Shown: positions 1 through 7,030 of the stretch, piece by piece | How positions within the stretch are numbered: the first letter of the stretch is position 1 | How the letters are laid out: each line of letters starts with the position of its first letter | Assembly (NCBI GenBank): GCA_022511055.1 | Contig: JAFLSH010000156.1 | Span: 1 to 7,284, forward strand | Direction of reading: 5' to 3' | DNA length: 7,284 bases | Source of the DNA: Prevotella sp. | GTDB lineage: Bacteria > Bacteroidota > Bacteroidia > Bacteroidales > Bacteroidaceae | Program-made: the position numbers and the translations under genes | The notes under the pieces: model-generated | The model's input: only the letters and a program-made list of their open reading frames with translations | What the model was told of the DNA's origin: nothing | Databases searched by the model: none

Positions 1-3
1 GAA

Positions 4-2178
4 CTACGCATAACTATGCATGCCGCCCAGGAAGTAGTTCACGCCGAAATAGGTCATCAGGAGAGTCAAGAAGGCCAGCACCATGTAGAGGTGATAGCTG
101 CGGGCGCTGCGCAGGAAGGGCAGCGACTGGCTATGCACGGCAACGGCGTAGACCATGAAGGTGATGAGTGCCCACGTCTCCTTCGGGTCCCAGCTCCAGT
201 ACGTTCCCCACGAGACGTTGGCCCAGATGGCGCCGATGAAAATGCCCATGCCGAGGGCGGTAAGGGCGGGAAAGAGGAACAGCTGGGAGAGCAGCTGCAG
301 CTCGTCGGCCTGACTGCGCATGAAAAGGGCGGTCAGACCGCAGATGCAGGTGAGTGACAAGAGGGCAAACGATATCATGATGATGCTGACATGCAGGGTC
401 AGCAGCGGCGAATTGAGTACGGGCATCAGGTGGCTGATTTGCGGGTCCATCTGCGAGATGTGGCTGACCAGCAGAAAGATGCCTGACAAGAGGAAGCCGA
501 AGGTGAGCATGATGGGAAACCAGCGGCTCACGGCGAGCGAGACGAGCATGATGGCCCAGGCCAGAAAGAGCATGGTCTCGTAGCCGTTGGCCATGGGAAT
601 GGTGCCCGTGACTGTCCAGCGCAGCGCCAGGCAGGCCGACAGGGCAAGGAACGCCATCAGCAGGGCGGCGCACTGCCAGCGGTAGGTGGGGCGCAGGCGG
701 CCGGAGATGAGGAGAAGGAACGAGAGGATGCCCATGGTCAGGCAGACTACGAACAGAATGGTGGCAAAGGGCACTTGGTTGTAGGCGCGCTCGGCTTTCA
801 CCTGCGTGGGGCTGGGCAGCGAGCTGCGGCCGAAGGTGGTCTGGTAGGCCAGTATCCTGTCCAGAAAGGCCGTTATCCCGGGCTCGTTGTTGACCTGCAC
901 CTCGCTGTTGAGCAAGGTGAATATTTCGCGGATGTAGTTTCGGTGTTCCGCATCTATGTTGGCAGCCAGGTTGTCGGTGGGGGCATACCACGTGATGCGC
1001 TCCTTGCCGCGGTAGGGCAGCAGTTTCAGCGGCGTGCCGCTGTGCAGCTCCATGATGAGCATCAGCTTCTCGTCGACCTTGGCCGCCTCCTCGTGGAAGC
1101 GCTCCTGTTGCTGCCCCCGGTAGTATTCCCGCACGTAGGGCCCCAGCAAGTAGCCGTTCTTGTTGAAGAAGTAGTTCAGGCTGGCGTGGTCGGGTATGTT
1201 GAGCCGCCTTTTCAGCTCGCCGCCCTTCACCTTGACTATAGGCTCGTCGGCCCAGTCGTCATAGAAGAAGATAAACCCGGTCAGCACCTGCTCGGCGGTG
1301 TAGCCGTTGTAGTCGCGGCTGCCGCAGAGCTTCTTGGTGAAGTCAATGGCATAGGTCTGAACGGGGCACACGCGGTCGTTATAGACCATGAACAGCTGGC
1401 CGAACTGGCGGGCGCTCTCCGGCGAGAGGGTACGCGGGGCGGCCATGCCGCCGTGGCCGGCAGCAAACAGCAGCAACAGCGCCGCCGCACCGCGCCTGAG
1501 CAGTGGCGAGCGCAGCAGCTGGCGGTAGGTGCCGCGGGGGTCGAAGAGCATCCAGACGAGCGAGACGAACAGCAGCGCATAGCCCGCATAGGTTACGGGA
1601 ATGCCCCACGGGTCGCTGTTCATGGCGAGAACGCTGCCCTGCATGTCGCTGTCGAAGCTGCTCTGGTAGAGGCGCACGGAGCGGAACGAGGCAATGTTGT
1701 TCATCGACACGGTGGCCTTCGCCTGACTGCTCTCGTCGGTCATGGTGATGGTGGAAACGTAGTCGGCGGCGGCGCTGGTGCCCTCGTGGTAGCGCACCTC
1801 GAAGTGGTCGAGCGTCACGGCGAAGGGCAGCTGCCTGACCTGCATGTCGCCGGTCACGTACTGGCGGGTGGTCTCGCCGGTGCGCAGGTGTATCATGCCC
1901 TTCGAGGCGGTGAGGTGTGTCAGCAGCGCTCCCGCCAGAATCAGCACAAACGCCAGGTGGAGCGCCACGGCCGATGGCCGCCTGACCCGCTGCCGCAGAA
2001 AATAGGCCGCGGCCGCAGCGGCCAGCACCGCCCAAAGCAGCGCAAACCACCATGCGCCGTAGATGTGGTCTGAGACATAGGCCGTGCCGTGGTATTTCTC
2101 GGCAACCGTGGCGGCTGCCATGACCGTAATCACCGCCAGATAGAGCGCGGCAACGCTTTTTATTCCAGGCAATTTCAT
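4..2178 (-). CDS. ccsBA: Fused ResB/CcsA (CcsBA) System II cytochrome c synthase
   Basis: This 724-residue inner-membrane protein would carry heme across the membrane and attach it to CXXCH motifs of exported cytochromes c. The N-terminal ResB-like part has membrane segments near residues 8-25, 41-61, 70-90 and 191-211, with a soluble stretch between the last two. A further hydrophobic segment (228-246) leads into a large extracytoplasmic region (about 247-470). The CcsA part follows, with about eight membrane segments from 471 to 716. The heme-handling WWD motif is clear: WGTYWSWDPKETW at 657-669. Candidate heme-ligand histidines are H74 or H88, H596, H682 and H721, assigned by position relative to the WWD motif. 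The start has an AAAAGGA ribosome site at 2188-2194. The stop is TAG at 4-6, so the gene is complete. The gene follows the di-heme cytochrome gene but is separated from it by a terminator-like hairpin and its own -7-like box. Family assignment is firm; the individual ligand assignments are inference. Confidence 0.93.
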   Translation of the reverse strand: MKLPGIKSVAALYLAVITVMAAATVAEKYHGTAYVSDHIYGAWWFALLWAVLAAAAAAYFLRQRVRRPSAVALHLAFVLILAGALLTHLTASKGMIHLRTGETTRQYVTGDMQVRQLPFAVTLDHFEVRYHEGTSAAADYVSTITMTDESSQAKATVSMNNIASFRSVRLYQSSFDSDMQGSVLAMNSDPWGIPVTYAGYALLFVSLVWMLFDPRGTYRQLLRSPLLRRGAAALLLLFAAGHGGMAAPRTLSPESARQFGQLFMVYNDRVCPVQTYAIDFTKKLCGSRDYNGYTAEQVLTGFIFFYDDWADEPIVKVKGGELKRRLNIPDHASLNYFFNKNGYLLGPYVREYYRGQQQERFHEEAAKVDEKLMLIMELHSGTPLKLLPYRGKERITWYAPTDNLAANIDAEHRNYIREIFTLLNSEVQVNNEPGITAFLDRILAYQTTFGRSSLPSPTQVKAERAYNQVPFATILFVVCLTMGILSFLLLISGRLRPTYRWQCAALLMAFLALSACLALRWTVTGTIPMANGYETMLFLAWAIMLVSLAVSRWFPIMLTFGFLLSGIFLLVSHISQMDPQISHLMPVLNSPLLTLHVSIIMISFALLSLTCICGLTALFMRSQADELQLLSQLFLFPALTALGMGIFIGAIWANVSWGTYWSWDPKETWALITFMVYAVAVHSQSLPFLRSARSYHLYMVLAFLTLLMTYFGVNYFLGGMHSYA

Positions 2179-2200
2179 CGTGTAGTGTCCTTTTGGCGTG

Positions 2201-2208
2201 TAAAGATA
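2201..2208 (-). promoter_or_regulatory. Probable -7 box of the ccsBA promoter
   Basis: On the minus strand this reads TATCTTTA, one base from the Bacteroidetes TAnnTTTG -7 consensus. It lies 22 bases upstream of the ccsBA ATG, so transcription would start near 2195 with a very short leader. I find no good TTG/TTTG at the expected -33 spacing. The best candidate, CTTTC at 2226-2230, is 17 bases away and weak. A 10-base palindrome, TTCGGCCGAA (2215-2224), sits just upstream of the box. Confidence 0.55.
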
Positions 2209-2243
2209 CGAACTTTCGGCCGAATGAAAGCATTGTTTTTGTT

Positions 2244-2289
2244 AAAAAACCACAAATCCCCCTCCCCGTGCCATCGGGGGAGGGGGATT
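2244..2289 (-). terminator. GC-rich hairpin terminator after the di-heme cytochrome gene
   Basis: A perfect 13-base-pair stem is formed by 2255-2267 and 2277-2289, with arms of mostly C and mostly G and a 9-base loop (2268-2276). It begins 5 bases after the stop codon of the di-heme cytochrome gene. On the minus strand it is followed, after a 5-base gap, by six T residues (2244-2249). This is good evidence for intrinsic termination of the porin-imelysin-DHOR transcript, although the T run is slightly displaced from the stem. The same shape could also be a dispersed intergenic repeat, which cannot be judged from one copy. Confidence 0.7.
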
Positions 2290-2294
2290 CGCGG

Positions 2295-4073
2295 CTAAAT
2301 GGACTCTATAAACCGCACTATGGCATCGCGGTCGGCCTTTGGCAGACGGTAGAACGCCTCCGTAGCCTGATAGGCATCCGACTGCCGTGAGTAGCCGTGC
2401 CACATGATGGCCTCAACCACCGTGCGGGCGCGGCAGTCGTGCAGGCGGTCGTCAGCACCCGTCAGCTGGCGCGACAGTCCGCGCCCCCAGAGGGGTGTCG
2501 TGCGGCACCAGCCGGTGCGAATGTCGTTCTCCATGAACAGGCGGTGCTGCACCATGTCGGTGTAGGGCCAGATGGTCTGGTAGGGGTACTTGGGCAGCAC
2601 CTCGGCGGCATTCTTGCCGATGCTGGCGGCGTATGCCTTGATGCTGGCATCCACCCACATGTCGTCGGCCCCGGTCTTCCATGAGGGGCGGTGGCACTGG
2701 GCGCAGCCAATCTGGGTGAACAGTGTCTTGCCGCGCTGCACGGCGGCGTTGTCCAGGTCGCGGGCGGCGGGCACGGCCAGGCCGCGGTGCCAGACCATGA
2801 ACTGGTAGTACTGCTTGTCGGTCATCTCCTCCTCGCCGCCGTAGTAGTCGTCGTTGAGCAGGTAGCGCTCGAAGGTGCTGGCATAGGCCACGCTGGGCGT
2901 GTTCAGCACTTCGTAGACACGCGCCCTGATGCCCTCGTCAGTACCGTCGGCATAGTAGGGGTGCAGGATATGCGTTGGCGAAGCGCCATGCTCCCTGATG
3001 TAGCTGATAACCCCCGCATCCTCGCTCATGGCCTTGGCCCACGGCTCGGTGGTGTAGAGCCAGTGGCGGTCGGAGCGCGTCACGTTGGTGATGTTCCAGA
3101 TGGCATTGGCGCCGGCCCCGTCTTGCAGCGAGCCGCGGGTCATGGCATAGGTGAACTTCTTCACGATGCCTTTCCCGCCGTTGTGGGCCCTGGTGTCGTT
3201 GTAGGGGGCGGTGTAGTAGGCCGAGGCGGCAAAGTCGTTGGCGGCCTTATCCCACATGGCGGGATTCAGCTCCAGATGCTGCGCCTCACGGCGATACTGC
3301 TCGCGCATGTCGTCGTCGCTGATGGCATCAATCAGCCCCGTGCCGTAGACACCAATGGTCGACTCAAGGCGCACCTCGTAGTTGGAAGGCAGGGGGCTGG
3401 TGTTGAAGGCCGTAACGGGAATGGTCACCTCGGGATAGATGAGTTCATACGCCTCTCCGTCGGGGAACGTCATGGCCAGGCCGCTCGGCATGGCCTTGAC
3501 CTCCTTCCACTCAATCGTAATCTGACTCTCGTCGATAGGCGCCTTGAAGGGCGACATGGCCTGTGTCTGGGGCATGCCCGTCACCTCGCTGATGTAGCTG
3601 TTGGCAGCATAGGCGTTGCCGTTGCCGTCGACACCGGCCGTCGGGTGGTAGACCACCAGCAGATAGCCGTTGCCAATGGTGTTGGCGCGGTATTCCGTCT
3701 GGCGCTTGCCGTGGCCGTAGGAGGGGTGGCAGGCTATGCAGCCGTTGCGCACCCAGGCAGGGCCGAGACCCTTGCGGGGAGCCACATCGAAGGTGTACAG
3801 GTGTTCAAAGAAATCCTCGCCCGTGTTGAAGTCTGCCTCCATGCCTGCCACGTTCTCCACGGCAGGGGCTGCCGCAGAGTAGCTGGCCTTCCGGGTCGTT
3901 CCCAGCTGGCCGCCGGGATACCACTCCTCGGCAGTGAAGACCGCATTGGCCTGTCCGAATGTGCTTTCCTCGGCAGTCAGTTCGCCGAGCCCCGGCACCG
4001 TTGTCTCGTCATCGGTACAGGCTGCCATGAAAATGACAGCCAGTCCGAGAACTGCACTTAGTTTCTTCTTCAT
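2295..4073 (-). CDS. Di-heme oxidoreductase (DHOR/DUF1111, COG3488-type) lipoprotein
   Basis: This is a 592-residue exported cytochrome c-like lipoprotein of the family often annotated as thiol oxidoreductase or putative di-heme peroxidase. A signal peptide (MKKKLSAVLGLAV...) ends in the lipobox MAAC with lipidated C19. The next residues, TDDE, resemble the Bacteroidetes surface-export signal. Two heme-attachment motifs are visible: CIACH at 112-116 and CAQCH at 457-461. The family's C-terminal block is present as RTTPLWGRGL (from 524), LHDCRAR (from 544) and IMWHG (556-560). As I recall, many family members have Gly in LHDGRA, where this one has Cys. The start at 4073 is preferred because it gives a normal Lys-rich signal peptide; an ATG at 4082 in the same frame would add three residues. 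No Shine-Dalgarno sequence is seen for either start. It lies downstream of an imelysin gene, the usual partner in iron-linked clusters. The family is clear; the substrate and physiological reaction are not known from sequence. Confidence 0.9.
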   Translation of the reverse strand: MKKKLSAVLGLAVIFMAACTDDETTVPGLGELTAEESTFGQANAVFTAEEWYPGGQLGTTRKASYSAAAPAVENVAGMEADFNTGEDFFEHLYTFDVAPRKGLGPAWVRNGCIACHPSYGHGKRQTEYRANTIGNGYLLVVYHPTAGVDGNGNAYAANSYISEVTGMPQTQAMSPFKAPIDESQITIEWKEVKAMPSGLAMTFPDGEAYELIYPEVTIPVTAFNTSPLPSNYEVRLESTIGVYGTGLIDAISDDDMREQYRREAQHLELNPAMWDKAANDFAASAYYTAPYNDTRAHNGGKGIVKKFTYAMTRGSLQDGAGANAIWNITNVTRSDRHWLYTTEPWAKAMSEDAGVISYIREHGASPTHILHPYYADGTDEGIRARVYEVLNTPSVAYASTFERYLLNDDYYGGEEEMTDKQYYQFMVWHRGLAVPAARDLDNAAVQRGKTLFTQIGCAQCHRPSWKTGADDMWVDASIKAYAASIGKNAAEVLPKYPYQTIWPYTDMVQHRLFMENDIRTGWCRTTPLWGRGLSRQLTGADDRLHDCRARTVVEAIMWHGYSRQSDAYQATEAFYRLPKADRDAIVRFIESI

Positions 4074-4106
4074 ATCTAACATTTATCTATCTTTTTTATT
4101 GAATGA

Positions 4107-5429
4107 TTAATCCCAGTCCTCATCGTCATCGAAGTCTATGTTCCATATCGTGCAGCAATACTTCACGAAGGGAGAAGGCAGGTTGCTGATGGCCTCAACG
4201 GCGCTGACACAAGCCCCTTCCACAGCCTTGTTGACATCGGCCCTGTTCACGCTGGCAAAGAATGTGTGGAAGCTGTACTGGCTGGCAGTCTTGTCGGTAG
4301 AGCCCAGCCAGACATTGCGGATAGAGCGCATGTTGTCGCGGAAGTCCGTAATGGAGTTGTAGCTATAGGGAGACTCCACGTATGACACATCGCCGACAGA
4401 AAAGGGGTTGGCAATCTTGGCCGTTCCCACCTCGTTGGCAATGGCCACGCAGCTGCCCTCGTCATCGGTAAGCACCTGCGAAACGGCGGCTTTCAGCGTC
4501 TTGAAGGTACTCTTGCTGTTCACGCCGGCACCAACAAGATTCTCGCCGTAGCTGAGACCGTTCTCCGTCGTATGGTCAAGGCGGGCAGCCTTCACCTCGG
4601 CCACGCGGCTTGCGTTGGCCGTGGTCTCTCCCTCCCATGCTACCTGCAGCTGGAAACAGCGTTGCTTCAGCAGTGTGCAGATGGCCTGGGCATAGGCCAG
4701 CTCCTGTGCGCCGCTGACTTTCTCGAAGTTCTTGTAAGTGTCGTTGGCCTGGAACTCGGCCACCGTGCGGGGCCTGCCGTCACGGAAGAGAATGAACTCC
4801 AGCGCATGGAAGCCAAGGATAGTGGCATCTTCCAGCATGTCGTCATTCATGCCATTGCTGAAATAGCTCAGCAGCAGCGAGCGGTTCAGGGGCCACGAGT
4901 CAATCGTCGGGTCTACGTCGAAGTCAGAGGCGGCTCCCATCAGGAAAGCCTCGGAGCGCTCCCAGTTCAGGCGGGCGGCCTTGAAGTCATCGCAGGCCTG
5001 GTTAATCTGCGCCTGCGTAATCGTGTTGACAGTCAGGCCGTGCAGGGTCTTCTCCAGATGCTCCACATCGTCAGCCAAGTCGGTATAGGTCGGCACAATC
5101 ACGTTGCTGACCAGATTCTGGAGTACCTGATAGAGATAAGCCTCCTGTGTCTCAGAAAGTCGGGCAGAGGCTATCACCGTATTGGCGGAATAGAGCGCCG
5201 TCTCCAAATCGGTGCAGGCATCAATGGCGTTCCGCCCAAAAGTCTTGTCGCTGTAGCTGGCGGCCGCCGTGTTTGAGGGATAAGTGTCGTTATCCACATC
5301 GGGAGCGGTTGTTACAATACTGAATACACCGTCGTTAGTTCCGCCGTTGTCATCGCTGTCACTGCCACATGCCGTGAGAGCCAGGGCAGACATGAGTACT
5401 GCCACTGATAGAAATGAATGCTTTTTCAT
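4107..5429 (-). CDS. Imelysin-family (peptidase M75-like, IrpA-type) lipoprotein
   Basis: This 440-residue lipoprotein belongs to the imelysin family, which is tied to iron uptake in bacteria; peptidase activity is doubtful for most members. The signal peptide ends in lipobox LTAC with lipidated C21, followed by an Asp-rich segment (GSDSDDN) typical of surface-exported Bacteroidetes lipoproteins. The hallmark GxHxxE motif is GFHALE at 206-211, a likely metal-binding site. Other family landmarks are the SEAFLMG and DSWPLNR region (159-184) and the VESPYSYNSITDFRDNM block (351-367). The mature part has eight further cysteines (72, 146, 251, 258, 327, 407, 425, 426) and an extremely acidic end (DFDDDEDWD). 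The gene starts 23 bases after the porin stop with no Shine-Dalgarno sequence, only an AT-rich leader, and ends shortly before the di-heme gene. Co-transcription with both is likely. The iron-related role is inferred from the family and the DHOR neighbour. Confidence 0.92.
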   Translation of the reverse strand: MKKHSFLSVAVLMSALALTACGSDSDDNGGTNDGVFSIVTTAPDVDNDTYPSNTAAASYSDKTFGRNAIDACTDLETALYSANTVIASARLSETQEAYLYQVLQNLVSNVIVPTYTDLADDVEHLEKTLHGLTVNTITQAQINQACDDFKAARLNWERSEAFLMGAASDFDVDPTIDSWPLNRSLLLSYFSNGMNDDMLEDATILGFHALEFILFRDGRPRTVAEFQANDTYKNFEKVSGAQELAYAQAICTLLKQRCFQLQVAWEGETTANASRVAEVKAARLDHTTENGLSYGENLVGAGVNSKSTFKTLKAAVSQVLTDDEGSCVAIANEVGTAKIANPFSVGDVSYVESPYSYNSITDFRDNMRSIRNVWLGSTDKTASQYSFHTFFASVNRADVNKAVEGACVSAVEAISNLPSPFVKYCCTIWNIDFDDDEDWD

Positions 5430-5452
5430 AATAGTTATTACAAGATTAGTTG

Positions 5453-6856
5453 TTATAATGTTTTCTGTTCCAATGCGTTCAGTTGCTGCTGCAGCTGGTT
5501 GATGCGGTCGTTCAGCTTCTGCACGTCATACTGCTCCCGCTGCGCCAGCTTCGTGTGCCCAAGGTCAAACCAGCCCTCATAGGCTATGCCAAGATTGACA
5601 GAAGGCTCATTGTTGTAGAGACTCTTCAGGAAACGCTTGGAGTACTCAGCCTTCACCACCACCTGCCTTACGGGGTGGTAGTTGATGCCGAGCGCCATGC
5701 GCCTTACCGCCGTATAGTCATAGCCTACCCCTTTGGTCTTGCTGGCGTATGGGTTGTACTGCTCGTAGCGCCCGAAGACATACATCCGCTGCTGGCTGTT
5801 GCGCAGGCAGTGAATCTGCGAGAAAAGGTCGTAGCCGGCCTCAATGCCCACGGCATACGCATTCTTGCTGACATAGGCCGAGTGTTTGTAGGGTGACTTC
5901 GAGTTAAGGCGGTTATACACGTATTTCAGTTCCTCCGCATCGCCGAGATAGCCGTAGTCGGCCTGTCCGCGGATAATCCAGTTATGGTTGTTGTAGGTGA
6001 AGTCCACGGAGCCAATGGCCACTACTCCCTTGTACTCGGCATCTACCCCGTTGGCGTTGCGCGGATAGCTATTGCCAATGCTGTGCCCATAGTAGCCGCT
6101 GACACCCACGCGCAGGCCAGTAACGGTGTAGTTGTCCACGCGCAGGGCAGCACCATATTTGTTGGCAATGTCAAACTCCAAGGGCGATTTGTGCCCTTTG
6201 TTAATCCAGCCGGTGTTGGTGAAGTGGTCAGCATTCAAGCCTGCCAGGAACTGCGCTTCATAGCGGAAATCCCCATAGCGCCCCCAGAAGGAGACTCCCG
6301 TCTGATGCCACGTGGAGGGCAGAATCGTGTTCTCGCCTTCGGGGCGGTAGACCGTGAAGAAGTTCAGGGGCTCGTGGTGGGCATTGTTCAGGCCAACGGG
6401 CACAACGATATGGCCGGCACGAATGTTCGCCCAGCGGCCGAAGGACTTCTGAATCCAGAACTGCTCCAGTTCCACCTCGCCGCCTTTCTCGGTCTCCTGT
6501 TCCCACTCGCCCCCTTCCTCATCTTCCTTCTCGTAGGCAATGCCGTTGCCGCCATGTTCAAACTCAATCTCGGTGCCGAAGCTCCAGCCCTTGCCGAAAT
6601 CATACCCTAAATAGACCACGGCGTGGGGAATGTCGAAGCGCCCGTGGCTGGGGTCATTCCTGTGTGCCTCCGGCTGGCTGTACCGGCTGACGTGGTCACT
6701 GTAAAAATTGCGCGAATAGCCAACTTCGCCGTAGCCGCCCACACTCAACCGGCTACCTATTTCGCCATTATTCAGGCTATCCGCCACATTTCCCTGCGCA
6801 TCAGCCGCCACGCAGCAGCCCATCAGCACAGATGTAAAAATCACTTGTCTAATCAT
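5453..6856 (-). CDS. Outer-membrane porin-like beta-barrel protein, first gene of the operon
   Basis: This 467-residue protein resembles bacterial porins. A signal peptide (MIRQVIFTSVLMGCCVAADAQ, about residues 1-21) is followed by many short alternating polar/aromatic strands, such as LSVGGYGEVGYSR, AVVYLGYDF and YGAALRVDNYTVTGLRVGVSG. They resemble phosphate-selective porin O/P-type barrels, but I cannot assign a substrate. Residues 108-132 form a Glu/Asp-rich loop. The C-terminus is unusual: after the last strand (about 420-432) there is a polar stretch and then a short heptad-like coiled coil (about 444-465, LNDRINQLQQQLNALEQ), rather than a terminal aromatic residue. The start at 6856 is chosen because it has AAAGGAG 8 bases upstream and gives a signal peptide directly. 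A longer reading from 6913 would begin upstream of the -7 promoter box. It leads an apparent operon with the imelysin and DHOR genes, suggesting a shared role at the outer membrane. Confidence 0.85.
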   Translation of the reverse strand: MIRQVIFTSVLMGCCVAADAQGNVADSLNNGEIGSRLSVGGYGEVGYSRNFYSDHVSRYSQPEAHRNDPSHGRFDIPHAVVYLGYDFGKGWSFGTEIEFEHGGNGIAYEKEDEEGGEWEQETEKGGEVELEQFWIQKSFGRWANIRAGHIVVPVGLNNAHHEPLNFFTVYRPEGENTILPSTWHQTGVSFWGRYGDFRYEAQFLAGLNADHFTNTGWINKGHKSPLEFDIANKYGAALRVDNYTVTGLRVGVSGYYGHSIGNSYPRNANGVDAEYKGVVAIGSVDFTYNNHNWIIRGQADYGYLGDAEELKYVYNRLNSKSPYKHSAYVSKNAYAVGIEAGYDLFSQIHCLRNSQQRMYVFGRYEQYNPYASKTKGVGYDYTAVRRMALGINYHPVRQVVVKAEYSKRFLKSLYNNEPSVNLGIAYEGWFDLGHTKLAQREQYDVQKLNDRINQLQQQLNALEQKTL

Positions 6857-6864
6857 AACGTTTA

Positions 6865-6871
6865 CTCCTTT
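6865..6871 (-). promoter_or_regulatory. Ribosome binding site that fixes the porin start
   Basis: On the minus strand this reads AAAGGAG, 8 bases before the ATG at 6856. It is the only Shine-Dalgarno-like site this strong among the four protein genes, and it supports the short reading of the porin over the upstream in-frame ATG at 6913. Confidence 0.75.
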
Positions 6872-6884
6872 ATTTTTGCGGCTG

Positions 6885-6915
6885 CAAAGGTATTTTGTTT
6901 TAATCATTTCCACAA
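6885..6915 (-). promoter_or_regulatory. Bacteroidetes-type promoter of the porin-imelysin-DHOR operon
   Basis: On the minus strand a TTG (-33, 6913-6915) is followed by 20 bases and then TACCTTTG (-7, 6885-6892), matching the TTTG/TAnnTTTG promoter recognised by the primary sigma factor of Bacteroidetes. Transcription should start near 6878-6880, leaving a leader of about 22-24 bases that carries the ribosome site. The -7 box and the ten bases after it are identical to those of the tRNA-Gln promoter on the opposite strand. I see no convincing Fur-type operator around it. Confidence 0.8.
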
Positions 6916-7030
6916 TACCTAAAAATAGTGAAATTCCCTGAAACCACGAACTAACATATCATGCGAGAAAAGTAGCCACTAAAAAATCTACCCAAGAAAC
7001 GCCTAAACGGCGCCGGGAAAAGAAAGATAG

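Noticed and set aside
775..2073. A long open frame (432 codons) on the plus strand, antisense to ccsBA
   Set aside because: The translation is a low-complexity Val/Ala/Gly/His/Gln mix without domains, as expected from the complement of a GC-rich gene; the opposite strand is a clear membrane protein with the WWD motif.
2691..4061. A long open frame (456 codons) on the plus strand, antisense to the DHOR gene
   Set aside because: Its composition is dominated by Val, Gly and His with no recognisable motif, while the minus strand shows two CXXCH motifs and a lipoprotein signal.
6914..7030. Possible Fur box or other iron operator upstream of the porin operon
   Set aside because: I looked for a GATAATGATAATCATTATC-like dyad on both strands and found none; apart from a short CGGCGCCG palindrome (7008-7015) and a weak minus-strand hairpin next to it, this stretch shows nothing.
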